Below, one piece after another: positions 25,948-34,089 of a DNA stretch of 64,000 bases. Positions within the stretch are counted from its first letter, which is position 1, and each line of letters starts with the position of its first letter. Source of the stretch: UBA5078 sp033721235 (GTDB lineage: Bacteria; Pseudomonadota; Gammaproteobacteria; Pseudomonadales; Pseudohongiellaceae); contig JAWWAY010000005.1 in the NCBI GenBank assembly GCA_033721235.1, positions 62,001-126,000 on the forward strand, given 5' to 3'. The notes under the pieces were generated by a model that saw nothing but the letters and a program-made list of their open reading frames with translations, was not told where the DNA came from and made no database searches. The position numbers and the translations under genes are program-made.

Positions 25948-25980
25948 TTTATACGTATAGATATTCGTCTATAGTATAAA
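25948..25980. repeat. AT-rich inverted repeat in the thiC/tolC region
   Basis: TTTATACGTATAGA (25948-25961) is followed after TATTCG by TCTATAGTATAAA (25968-25980). The arms pair over 13 positions with one extra base in the left arm. It is too AT-rich for a good terminator and lies about 30 bases upstream of the tolC -35 box, so a regulator-binding site is the likelier reading. Confidence 0.6.
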
Positions 25981-26010
25981 GACGGGTGTGCCACAAGCCA
26001 GAGCAGGCGT

Positions 26011-26039
26011 TTGTCACCTATCGTGACACTGTGTAGAAT
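26011..26039 (+). promoter_or_regulatory. sigma70 promoter of tolC with palindromic operator
   Basis: TTGTCA (26011-26016), 17 bases, TAGAAT (26034-26039): a near-consensus promoter about 120 bases before the tolC start codon. The palindrome TGTCAC-N5-GTGACA (26012-26028) overlaps the -35 and the spacer, where a bound repressor would block RNA polymerase. Confidence 0.7.
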
Positions 26040-26163
26040 GCCGCCTAACGCGAAGAGCCACAATTAAGGCGCTATCTCCGGGCCGCCTCGAACACTCGCA
26101 GGCGAGGCAAGCACATCCTTCAAACGCTATCAAAATTAGTTTTTTCAATAAGGGTTACGCATT

Positions 26164-27516
26164 ATGGGACGATTTACTCAAGGGCTTGGGCTCGCTTTAG
26201 CTTTAAGCGCGGGCGCAAATTCGGTTTATGGCGCCGACGATCTGATAAGTATTTTAGATTTGGCCATGCGCAACGACCCTACTTTGAGGCAGGCTGAGGC
26301 TCAATACAAGTCTCGAAATACTCAATTAGACCAAGGCATCGCCCTACTGCTGCCCTCAGTGACTGTGGCAGGCCAAACCCAACGCCAGACTTCTAACCCG
26401 GCAGGCAACTTCAGCTACAAGCCAGGCGCTAACTCTCACGGCTACCGCCTAAACATTAACCAGGCCCTGTTCAATATGAATGCCTGGTACTCCTACAAAA
26501 GCGTGGAGCAAGCAGACAAAGCGGGCGCCATTCAGTATGCCGCCCAAGAGCAAAACCTGATTATTCGTGTGGCCACTGCATACTTCAACGTACTGCGTGG
26601 AATTGACGACTTGGAGCGCCGCCAACAGGAAGAGGCGGCCGCCCAGCGCCAGTTTGAACAGACCCAGCAACGCGAAGAGGTTGGCTTAATCGCCATCACC
26701 GAAGTCTATGAAAGCCAAGCCGCTTACGACTTGGCGCGCAATAATACTATTTTGGCAGAAGACGCGCTCGCCACGGCCTATGAAGCGCTTGAAGCCATTA
26801 CTGGCCAGCCCCATCCGAATATTAAGGTCTTGCAAGAAGATTTCCCGATTACAAGTGCCGAAGGCGATGCCCAGTCATGGACAGAGCAAGCCCTAGATAG
26901 CAATTTGGCACTAGTCGCCGCTCGCTACAATCTTGAGGCTCAGCGCTTGAATCTAAAGGCGCGTAAGTCGGAACATCTGCCCACTATTTCTTTCAGCGGT
27001 AGCTTTAACCACAACGTGACCTCTGGCGTGTCGTTTGACGGGGTCAATCGTACCGGTGCCGCTCTGGACGGAACATCCTTGGCAGTTAACATCAATATTC
27101 CGCTATACAGCGGCGGCGGCGTGACAGCCAGACGAAGAGCTGCCGAATACGATGTCATTGCCCAACAAGAAGCGCTAAACCTGACACGCCGGCAGACTAC
27201 TCAAGACGTGCGCAATGCCTATCGCCGAGTCAATACCGATGCATTGGTTATCGCCCAAAGACAGCAAGCCATCACATCGGCGCAAAGCGCACTAGAAGCT
27301 ATCGAAGTTGGATATGAAGTAGGAACGCGTAATATCGTGGATGTCTTGCAGGCACGCCAGCAGTTATTCCTCGCCCTGCGCAATTATTCCGATGCTCGAT
27401 ATAACTATGTGATCGATACGCTGACTCTGAAGCAGGCGACGGGTATTCTAACTCCGCAAGATATAGTCGATCTGAATGAGTGGCTAGAAGAAGAACCTGT
27501 TACAGCGGCTCCTTAA
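26164..27516 (+). CDS. tolC: TolC-family outer membrane channel protein
   Basis: An outer-membrane efflux and type I secretion channel of 450 residues. An N-terminal signal peptide ends near SVYGADD. Two repeated outer membrane efflux domains follow (about 25-220 and 235-430), each beginning with a helical LxLAxxxNP-like pattern (LDLAMRNDPTLRQAEAQY and LDSNLALVAARYNLEAQR). The equatorial segments ISFSGSFNHN and LAVNINIPLYSGG are characteristic of TolC. It would form a trimer across the periplasm with inner-membrane pumps encoded elsewhere. The long leader carries a strong promoter with a palindrome. A 12-bp hairpin follows the gene. Confidence 0.95.
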   Translation: MGRFTQGLGLALALSAGANSVYGADDLISILDLAMRNDPTLRQAEAQYKSRNTQLDQGIALLLPSVTVAGQTQRQTSNPAGNFSYKPGANSHGYRLNINQALFNMNAWYSYKSVEQADKAGAIQYAAQEQNLIIRVATAYFNVLRGIDDLERRQQEEAAAQRQFEQTQQREEVGLIAITEVYESQAAYDLARNNTILAEDALATAYEALEAITGQPHPNIKVLQEDFPITSAEGDAQSWTEQALDSNLALVAARYNLEAQRLNLKARKSEHLPTISFSGSFNHNVTSGVSFDGVNRTGAALDGTSLAVNINIPLYSGGGVTARRRAAEYDVIAQQEALNLTRRQTTQDVRNAYRRVNTDALVIAQRQQAITSAQSALEAIEVGYEVGTRNIVDVLQARQQLFLALRNYSDARYNYVIDTLTLKQATGILTPQDIVDLNEWLEEEPVTAAP

Positions 27517-27545
27517 TTCTTTGATCGAATTAGTGGCTTCATCGA

Positions 27546-27571
27546 CTTGCCCGCGAGCAACTCGCGGGTAA
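27546..27571. terminator. Bidirectional hairpin between tolC and hemH
   Basis: TTGCCCGCGAG (27547-27557) pairs with CTCGCGGGTAA (27561-27571) through one G-T pair across a three-base CAA loop; the outer base also extends the stem. It lies between convergent genes ending at 27516 and 27586. No T-run follows on either side, so it may stabilise mRNA ends as well as stop transcription. Confidence 0.6.
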
Positions 27572-27585
27572 GCGGCTATTGATAG

Positions 27586-28662
27586 CTAGAGCTGCGCTCC
27601 CACTTCTTTGGCCCTTTGCGCGCGTCCTTGGGCACTATCTAAATGCCAACCCTGTAGGTTTTCCTCAATTAGCTGCGCCAATGCGGCTATATGATCCTCG
27701 CGATCATTTAGTGCAGTGATATACTCATAACGCTCACCACCGGCTTCCAGAAAATAATCTCTATTCTCTTCACCTATCTCTTCGATCGTCTCAAGACAAT
27801 CCGCCGAGAAGCCCGGACAGAAAACCTGCACCGATTTAATGCCTTGCCCTGGAAAGCCCTTTAGCACAGCGTCAGTATAGGGCTGCAACCACTCCTCTCT
27901 CCCAAAGCGGGATTGGAATGTCGTGATATATTCGCCCTCGTTTAAGCCTAACTCCTGAGCAATCAAGCGTGAGCTCTTATAGCACTCGCAATGATAGGGA
28001 TCGCCCGAGCTTAAATATCGCTTGGGCACACCGTGATACGAGAACATCAATTTATCTGCTCGCCCATGGGCTTCCCAATGCTCTCGAATTCGCGCCGCAG
28101 CCGATTGTATATAGGGCTTGTAATCATGGTAGTGAGAGACAAAGCGCAAGTCCGGGATCCACCGACGCTTGGCGAAGTCCGCATTAATAGCATCGAAGGT
28201 CGAGGCCGCAGTGGAGCCCGAATACTGTGGGTATAGGGGCAATACCAATAGCTTGCGCACACCCCGTTGGAACATGGACTCCAAGACTGAACTCATGCTT
28301 GGGTTTCCATAGCGCATGGCAAAATCCACAATGACGTCCTCTCTCCCTCGCGCCTGCATCTCTTTCGCTAGCGCCGCACTCTGATTGCGCGTATGCACTA
28401 ATAAGGGAGAGCCCTCTTCCGTGAACACAGTCTTATACGCTTTCGCCGAGCGCGAAGGCCGAATCCGCAAAATAACTCCATGGAGCGCAAACCACCAAAT
28501 AAGTCTCGGCGCTTCGACCACACGAGGATCGGCTAGGAATTCACTAAGATATTTTCTTAAAGCCGGCGTTGTAGGAGCGTCTGGCGTTCCGAGATTGGTA
28601 ATCAGCACGCCTATCTTGTCGGGCTGTTGATGAGTAAACTCTGGACTACCTTGGAATGTCAT
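27586..28662 (-). CDS. hemH: Ferrochelatase
   Basis: HemH inserts Fe(II) into protoporphyrin IX, the last step of haem synthesis. The 358-residue protein has the family start KIGVLITNLGTPDAPT, the active-site histidine in MFSYHGVPKRYL and the conserved glutamate region in CPGFSADCLETIEEI. The signature LLVLPLYPQYSGSTAAS is intact. It is a peripheral cytosolic enzyme. The ATG at 28662 has an AGG site about 11 bases upstream. It stands alone, convergent with tolC and followed upstream by a 127-base gap before the DUF3482 gene. The stop codon is TAG. Confidence 0.97.
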   Translation of the reverse strand: MTFQGSPEFTHQQPDKIGVLITNLGTPDAPTTPALRKYLSEFLADPRVVEAPRLIWWFALHGVILRIRPSRSAKAYKTVFTEEGSPLLVHTRNQSAALAKEMQARGREDVIVDFAMRYGNPSMSSVLESMFQRGVRKLLVLPLYPQYSGSTAASTFDAINADFAKRRWIPDLRFVSHYHDYKPYIQSAAARIREHWEAHGRADKLMFSYHGVPKRYLSSGDPYHCECYKSSRLIAQELGLNEGEYITTFQSRFGREEWLQPYTDAVLKGFPGQGIKSVQVFCPGFSADCLETIEEIGEENRDYFLEAGGERYEYITALNDREDHIAALAQLIEENLQGWHLDSAQGRAQRAKEVGAQL

Positions 28663-28789
28663 GAATATTCTTACCTATAGTGTTTTCTAACTGAGCTTTA
28701 TGAATTCACTCACCTTGTACGAGCGGGCAATTTTATCAGACCACAAAATTATTAGCTGCTTGTGTACGAAGTAAATGCAGCAAGCGGAA

Positions 28790-30199
28790 CTAAGCTTTCA
28801 CTTGCGCCAACGCCGCAATAAACTCCTGGCGCATTCCGGCAAACACTCTTTGCCTGGCATCGCTCCAATGGGGTTCTTTCTCTATGCTGGACCACTCAGG
28901 GTTGGTTCTAGCAGTGGCTATCAGCTTGGCTAACTCGCCTCTTCTGACATCAAGCAATTGTGCATCTATCGTCAAGGTCATTTTCTCTTGCGAGGCGTGT
29001 GCGCGCAGCTCCAGCAATTTAATTAAATACAACTGACGCGTTACTAAGATTTGTAGAATTTCATCACCAACACGAATCCTACTAACACCAGTGACCAGTG
29101 CGCCAATTTTATCGCCCATGCGTCGGCCAAAGTAGCGCAAGGTTTGAGTGCCGCCACCAATCACGGCTCCAATTGCCGCCGCAGTTCCTAGCGTTGTACC
29201 ACCTAGAATAAGATCGACTCCTAAACCTGTTGCCGCTCCCGCCGCTGCCCCCCCGCTAAATTTTATGCCCATAGACGTCAGGGTTGCCGGGTCGAATAAG
29301 TCGTCTTCCCAGACGCCATCGCTCATTGGAAGCTCCGAGGCCAGCAAATCACTCCGGTTGAAGCCGTATAGACTTAATAGCCTATCAACACAGAACTGCT
29401 CCGCTTTTCTTATCTTGTTGTATAAACGCTCCATACCCTCTGGCACATCATCGTTAGAATTTACCGCATAGGGATAGGCAGCAACATCGACCAGCAATCG
29501 CGCTAACAAGTCGACAGCAGCCTCGCGCCGGGCTTTTGCCTGTGCATCTAAATTCTGCTGAATCCGCTCGAAGCGACTAGCGTGGGCATCCATCAGCGTT
29601 GCCATTTTGCTATAGAGAAGCTGCTCAGCCCCAGCAGCCGGCGCGACTGTATCAAAACTGACAACAGCGTGCATATTGAGCTTGGCTAAGGCTTCACGCC
29701 ATTGCGCCTCCTTGGAGTCCTTGTCAGCAACGAAATTCAGAAGCGGCAGTATTGGAATGGCGCACCGAGCCAGAATGCTCAACTCGTCTCGATGCTTTGC
29801 CAAAACTGGGTCGCGCGCATCGATAACATATAAGGCCACATCGCTACTCAATAACTGCCTTATCACCTTCGCTTCCTGTTCGAACAAACCTCGCGCATGC
29901 TCGGTATCTAGGAACCTTCTTACCGCCTCGCTTGGGTCTTTGCGCGCTTGCTCATCTTCCAGATCAGATATAATTTTAAGCAAACTGATGGAGTCTTCCA
30001 TTCCTGGCGTATCGTAGAACTCAACTAGAGCCTCACCGCCAACATCCATACGGGCAAGTTCAACATGGCGGGTAGTACTCGGGCGTGCGGAGACCTCGCC
30101 GAAGCTCACATCGCGCATCAAAGTGCGCAGCAGGGACGTCTTCCCCGTATTGGTGTGACCAACGACAGCCACTTGAATAGCTGCAGCGCCTCTAGTCAT
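28790..30199 (-). CDS. DUF3482 GTPase
   Basis: A 469-residue GTP-binding protein of the DUF3482 family. The N-terminal G domain has the P-loop GHTNTGKTSLL (about residues 14-24), a switch-II DTPGMEDS and the LLSSDVALYVIDARD strand. The G4 motif is not a clean NKxD (LLNFVADKDSK). A glycine- and alanine-rich hydrophobic stretch near residues 320-365 (GAAAGAATGLGVDLILGG) can insert in a membrane. It overlaps the upstream DUF2868 gene by eight bases, so the two are translationally coupled; the pair recurs in proteobacteria. No function has been assigned; a membrane-linked dynamin/YcjX-like role is a guess. The stop is TAG. Confidence 0.88.
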   Translation of the reverse strand: MTRGAAAIQVAVVGHTNTGKTSLLRTLMRDVSFGEVSARPSTTRHVELARMDVGGEALVEFYDTPGMEDSISLLKIISDLEDEQARKDPSEAVRRFLDTEHARGLFEQEAKVIRQLLSSDVALYVIDARDPVLAKHRDELSILARCAIPILPLLNFVADKDSKEAQWREALAKLNMHAVVSFDTVAPAAGAEQLLYSKMATLMDAHASRFERIQQNLDAQAKARREAAVDLLARLLVDVAAYPYAVNSNDDVPEGMERLYNKIRKAEQFCVDRLLSLYGFNRSDLLASELPMSDGVWEDDLFDPATLTSMGIKFSGGAAAGAATGLGVDLILGGTTLGTAAAIGAVIGGGTQTLRYFGRRMGDKIGALVTGVSRIRVGDEILQILVTRQLYLIKLLELRAHASQEKMTLTIDAQLLDVRRGELAKLIATARTNPEWSSIEKEPHWSDARQRVFAGMRQEFIAALAQVKA

Positions 30200-31640
30200 T
30201 TGCGCTTACCCATTGCAAAGCGATTAACTCGTCAGTCATGACTTGCGTCTGCTCCAAACCTATAGACAAGAGACTCTCCTTCCATATATCGCTTCTATTA
30301 CGAGACTCACTGCTAGCGGCACTTAGCAGCACTATGCGCAATTGCTCCGCATGGTGAGACACGTCCGCTATCCATCTTAGGCTACCGCGATCAGGAGACA
30401 GGCTGACATCACAGGCAATTAGCAGCTTGGCGACAGCTTGAGTAGACAGCGAGTCCAGCACCTGTTGTCTTTGCTGACCAGTATCTACAATGTCTGTAGC
30501 TGCTAACAGTTGTGACCACTGCTGCCCAGGCCACTGAACCGGCGCTGCCAGCTCGAAAGCGATTAAGCGAATACCTGCGCCCTTTACCTTAAACTGCTTT
30601 TGCACTTGCGGAGGCGCGCGCAGGACTGGAGCAGGGTCTTTAACAATCCCCGTTCGCTGCGCTAACTCTGCGCATAGAAGCTCGCCATAGTATTGCTTCG
30701 TCAAATCCAGCTGCAGCTTGGCGCTCTCTTGCACCAAGCGAAGACGCGCATATACGTAAAAACCAAGGCGAGGCAGAACGGCATAGACCATTAGCATGCC
30801 ACACAATAAAGAGGCCCAAGCGCGGCGACTGGCGCTATCTTGGCTTATGCCCTCGCTATTAATGGCCGCCGCTATCATGGTCTCATCTGGCACGATAAAG
30901 CCCAGCAATGAGGGTACCGCACCTAGAAAATGGACTGCCGACACAAAGGCTTGTGGCGGCAGAATTGTCGTCTCTAATACAAAGCCATAGCTCTGTAGGC
31001 TCAGCACCAGCAGCAAGGCGATTACGCTAGAGGAAAGTACAATCAACCACAGACTGTGGCTCGTCACTCGTATGCGCCATTTCGCAAACTGAGAGTCACC
31101 TAGAGCCTGTGTAAGTCCGCGCTGAAGAATCGTGTGATTAGTCTTATCAAGACCATCGTGGAATCTGCTGAGATATTGGGCTAGTAAGTACCAGACCCTG
31201 CCAAAGAACCCGGCATTGGCGTTCGAGCCCAATAAGGCCGCCACACACCAAGCTAATAGGGAGACAAAGTGCACCCCTATCAGCCCAATTAGCGCCCAAA
31301 AAACATTCAGCTGACGTTCCGGCCCCGCGAATACGCTTAAGGTGGCGGTGACGCCGCTCAATATTGCAAGAACGGCTAGTAGTAGAAACGCCACCCTCGC
31401 TCGCGAGTACCATATCTCTAAGGCGCCTAATAGACCGTTATGCAGGCCGAGGCCGTAGGCGCGGCGCAATAACCAAATCTGTTTATGCGCCTCGTCAGCC
31501 TGAGCGGACAAGGGAGGCAAGTCAGCAGGCCGAGGAGAAGTTAAGCCGCTTTCCTGCTCCAACAGCCCAACGGACTCCGCAAGCCATACGGCAGCAAAGC
31601 GAGAGAGGGGAATTTTTTTAGATGATTCTGGGAAGGTCAC
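30192..31640 (-). CDS. DUF2868 membrane protein
   Basis: A 482-residue inner-membrane protein of the DUF2868 family with about five or six transmembrane helices between residues 80 and 300 (for example VAFLLLAVLAILSGVTATL and LWLIVLSSSVIALLLVLSL). The C-terminal 150 residues are soluble and resemble a nucleotide-binding-like alpha/beta region, with LLIACDVSLSPDRGSLRWI, but there is no proven motif. The start is a GTG at 31640. The last eight bases overlap the DUF3482 GTPase gene, so the two products probably work together at the membrane. The function is unknown. It is divergent from tesB. Confidence 0.85.
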   Translation of the reverse strand: MTFPESSKKIPLSRFAAVWLAESVGLLEQESGLTSPRPADLPPLSAQADEAHKQIWLLRRAYGLGLHNGLLGALEIWYSRARVAFLLLAVLAILSGVTATLSVFAGPERQLNVFWALIGLIGVHFVSLLAWCVAALLGSNANAGFFGRVWYLLAQYLSRFHDGLDKTNHTILQRGLTQALGDSQFAKWRIRVTSHSLWLIVLSSSVIALLLVLSLQSYGFVLETTILPPQAFVSAVHFLGAVPSLLGFIVPDETMIAAAINSEGISQDSASRRAWASLLCGMLMVYAVLPRLGFYVYARLRLVQESAKLQLDLTKQYYGELLCAELAQRTGIVKDPAPVLRAPPQVQKQFKVKGAGIRLIAFELAAPVQWPGQQWSQLLAATDIVDTGQQRQQVLDSLSTQAVAKLLIACDVSLSPDRGSLRWIADVSHHAEQLRIVLLSAASSESRNRSDIWKESLLSIGLEQTQVMTDELIALQWVSAND

Positions 31641-31808
31641 TGCTCATCCAAGTTGAATGGCTATTTAGCTTTGATCATACGCGGGCCGTGCCATGGCGTA
31701 AAGTTTCAAGGCCTCCAACATAGGCTTCAAACTTTGCTTTATGTCAGCGCCTAGTTGGTCGATAATACAAAACTGAACAAACGCTCGAAACCAAAGGGAC
31801 TGACTGTC

Positions 31809-32684
31809 ATGCCAAGCAATAACGGGAGTGATCAACTCACCCAGCTTTACGATCACCTTAATTTGCAGCAGATTGAAGAAAATCTGTACGAGACCACACA
31901 TAAGAACGAAGGGTGGAAACAAATCTATGGGGGACAAGTGCTTGCCCAGGCGCTACTGAGCGCTAGCAACACAGTGCCCACCGACCGACAAGTACACTCA
32001 CTCCATAGCTATTTTCTTCGCCCTGGCATTATTGATCAACCGATACGGTTCCAAGTGGACCGCATACGCGATGGCAGAAGTTTTAGTACTCGCAGAGTAA
32101 CCGCATTACAAAACGATAAAGCGATTTTGAACCTAGCCGCCTCCTTTCAAATACAAGAGGAAGGCCTGAGTTATCAAGCCGAGGCGCCTAAAGTTAAAGC
32201 TCCAGAAGAATGCTTGACGCGCTTGGAGTTAGCCCAAAAGTACGCCGACTTTGCGCCTAAGCAATCTCTTAAGTTTGCCGAAAGTAAATTCGCCATCGAC
32301 TTACGCCTTGTCGAGCCGGAGAATGTTTTCGCACCGCAAGTGGCAGAGCCACACCGCGCGGTATGGATCAAACTCAATGATACTCTCCCTGCCGACTATG
32401 GCTTGCACTCCCATATACTCGCCTATGCCTCGGATCTCACCATTCTGGAGACTGCCTTAAGGCCTCATGGGATTAGCCTGTTCGAGCCGAAGCTGCAGAT
32501 TGCCAGTCTCGATCATGCCATGTGGTTCCATCGCTCCTTCAGAGTCGATGAATGGCTGCTATACGTGCAGGACAGTCCAGCATCGGCCAATAGCCGCGGC
32601 TTCGGCCGAGGAAGTATTTTTACTAGAGACGGCAAATTAGTGGTATCCGTGGCTCAGGAAGGGCTTATGCGTATGCGCGATTAA
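31809..32684 (+). CDS. tesB: Acyl-CoA thioesterase II
   Basis: TesB hydrolyses medium- and long-chain acyl-CoA to free acid and CoA. The protein of 291 residues from the ATG at 31809 (AAGGGA about nine bases upstream) is a double hotdog fold. The first hotdog has YGGQVLAQALLSAS and VHSLHSYFLRPG. The second has ASLDHAMWFHRSFRVDEWLLY with the catalytic-site Asp-His pair, and SVAQEGLMR with the conserved glutamine near the end. A longer reading to 31755 adds 18 unsupported residues. It is monocistronic or co-transcribed with pepQ, 57 bases downstream. Confidence 0.95.
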   Translation: MPSNNGSDQLTQLYDHLNLQQIEENLYETTHKNEGWKQIYGGQVLAQALLSASNTVPTDRQVHSLHSYFLRPGIIDQPIRFQVDRIRDGRSFSTRRVTALQNDKAILNLAASFQIQEEGLSYQAEAPKVKAPEECLTRLELAQKYADFAPKQSLKFAESKFAIDLRLVEPENVFAPQVAEPHRAVWIKLNDTLPADYGLHSHILAYASDLTILETALRPHGISLFEPKLQIASLDHAMWFHRSFRVDEWLLYVQDSPASANSRGFGRGSIFTRDGKLVVSVAQEGLMRMRD

Positions 32685-32741
32685 GTCGCATCACTCAACT
32701 GTGTTACAGTCAGCCAAAGAACTCTTAATAGAGGGCCAAGC

Positions 32742-34088
32742 ATGCCCCATAGAAGGCATTACCAGCAACACATCGAACAGTTAAGCCACCACTACCAAGT
32801 GGCTCTGGATGCTTACTGCGAAGGCTTCGGTGGCGTTGTAATACATAGCGGCAGCGAACACTTCTATTATGATGACGACCAGAGCACACCGTTTCGTGCC
32901 TATGCCCACTTCACTCATTGGCTTCCACTGAATCAAACCAATCAAGTACTACTCGTTATTCCTAATTGCACGCCCGTTCTGTTTCGGGTAAACCCTAGCG
33001 ACTATTGGCATGAAACAGCCAAAGCGCTTCCTGACTGGGTAGTGAATAGTTTCGACATCATCGACCTTAGGGACTGCACGCAAATAGAAGCGGAGCTCAG
33101 TGCTGTTTTAAGCAGGCACAAACTGAAGCGAGACGAAGTCGCATTTATCGGCGAAAACACTCAATTCGCTAAAGCACTGGGACTCGACGAACACTGTCAC
33201 AACCCGAGCTCCCTATTACACTATTTAAATTATCAACGCGCTTATAAAAGTCATTACGAAGTAGCGTGCATTCGCAAAGCCAATCGACTTGCTCTAGAAG
33301 GCCACCAAGCGGCGCGCCACGCCTTCTTCAATAACGGCAGCGAGTACGACATTCATATGGCTTATTTGCAGGCCTGCAAACTATTGGAGCATGAAACGCC
33401 CTACCCCAATATTATCGCATTGGATGAAAAGGCAGCGACTTTGCACTATCAGAATAAGCGCAAAGAGTTGACTCAGGCTTCTAAGGTTTTGTTGATCGAC
33501 GCCGGCTATCAGTTCAATGCTTATTGCGCCGACATCTCGCGCACTTATGCAAAACCAGAGGCTCATCCTGTCTTTCTCCAACTGTTAGAAAGAATGCAAG
33601 AACTGCAGACCCACTTGGTCACCATGCTTAGGCCTGGACAAGAATATCTCAATATCCATATAGAGGCTTTGAAAGGTATTGCCGACATCCTCACAGACTT
33701 GGATATTTGCCGAGGCAGCCCAGATGAGGTTTTTGACCAAGGCGTAAGTCGCACATTTATGCCTCATGGAGTGGGACATATGCTGGGCCTACAAGTACAT
33801 GATGTTGGCGGCAGGCAGCTAGATCGAGAAGGAAGGATACTCGCGCCGCCAGAGTACTACCCAGCCCTGCGCACCACACGCACCATAGAAGCACAGCAGG
33901 TATTTACCATCGAGCCGGGTTGTTATTTTATTCCCGCACTACTGCAAGACTTGCGCGATTCCAAGCAAGGAAAACTTATCAACTGGTCTCTTATCGAAAA
34001 GCTCCTACCATTAGGCGGCATACGCATAGAGGACAATGTACTAGCGAGCGAAGGCGGGGCAGATAATCTTACTCGCCTTCTGCTCTAG
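32742..34088 (+). CDS. pepQ: Xaa-Pro dipeptidase
   Basis: A cytosolic M24-family metallopeptidase of 448 residues that cleaves dipeptides with C-terminal proline. The C-terminal pita-bread domain has the dinuclear metal ligands: Asp in LLIDAGYQF and CADISRTY, His in PHGVGHMLGLQVHD, Glu in FTIEPGCYF and Glu in GIRIEDN. The N-terminal domain opens with the HIEQLSHHYQVAL pattern of bacterial PepQ. A strong AGAGGG site precedes the ATG at 32742. It ends two bases before the stop of the convergent M20 peptidase remnant. Such prolidases also hydrolyse some organophosphate esters. Confidence 0.95.
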   Translation: MPHRRHYQQHIEQLSHHYQVALDAYCEGFGGVVIHSGSEHFYYDDDQSTPFRAYAHFTHWLPLNQTNQVLLVIPNCTPVLFRVNPSDYWHETAKALPDWVVNSFDIIDLRDCTQIEAELSAVLSRHKLKRDEVAFIGENTQFAKALGLDEHCHNPSSLLHYLNYQRAYKSHYEVACIRKANRLALEGHQAARHAFFNNGSEYDIHMAYLQACKLLEHETPYPNIIALDEKAATLHYQNKRKELTQASKVLLIDAGYQFNAYCADISRTYAKPEAHPVFLQLLERMQELQTHLVTMLRPGQEYLNIHIEALKGIADILTDLDICRGSPDEVFDQGVSRTFMPHGVGHMLGLQVHDVGGRQLDREGRILAPPEYYPALRTTRTIEAQQVFTIEPGCYFIPALLQDLRDSKQGKLINWSLIEKLLPLGGIRIEDNVLASEGGADNLTRLLL

Positions 34089-34089
34089 G

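Larger units (their letters stand above)
25759..26163. other. Divergent thiC/tolC regulatory region
   Basis: 405 bases without a gene. From left to right they hold the thiC leader with a small hairpin (TAGCC/GGCTA around 25782-25796), an AT-rich 33-base inverted repeat (25948-25980), and the tolC promoter with its palindromic spacer (26011-26039). No riboswitch consensus was recognised on the thiC side, and I could not define the thiC promoter. Confidence 0.45.

Noticed and set aside
31676..31706. TGATCA followed by TAAAGT upstream of tesB, similar to the ECF promoter
   Set aside because: The spacing is 21 rather than 18 bases and the last base of the -35 differs.
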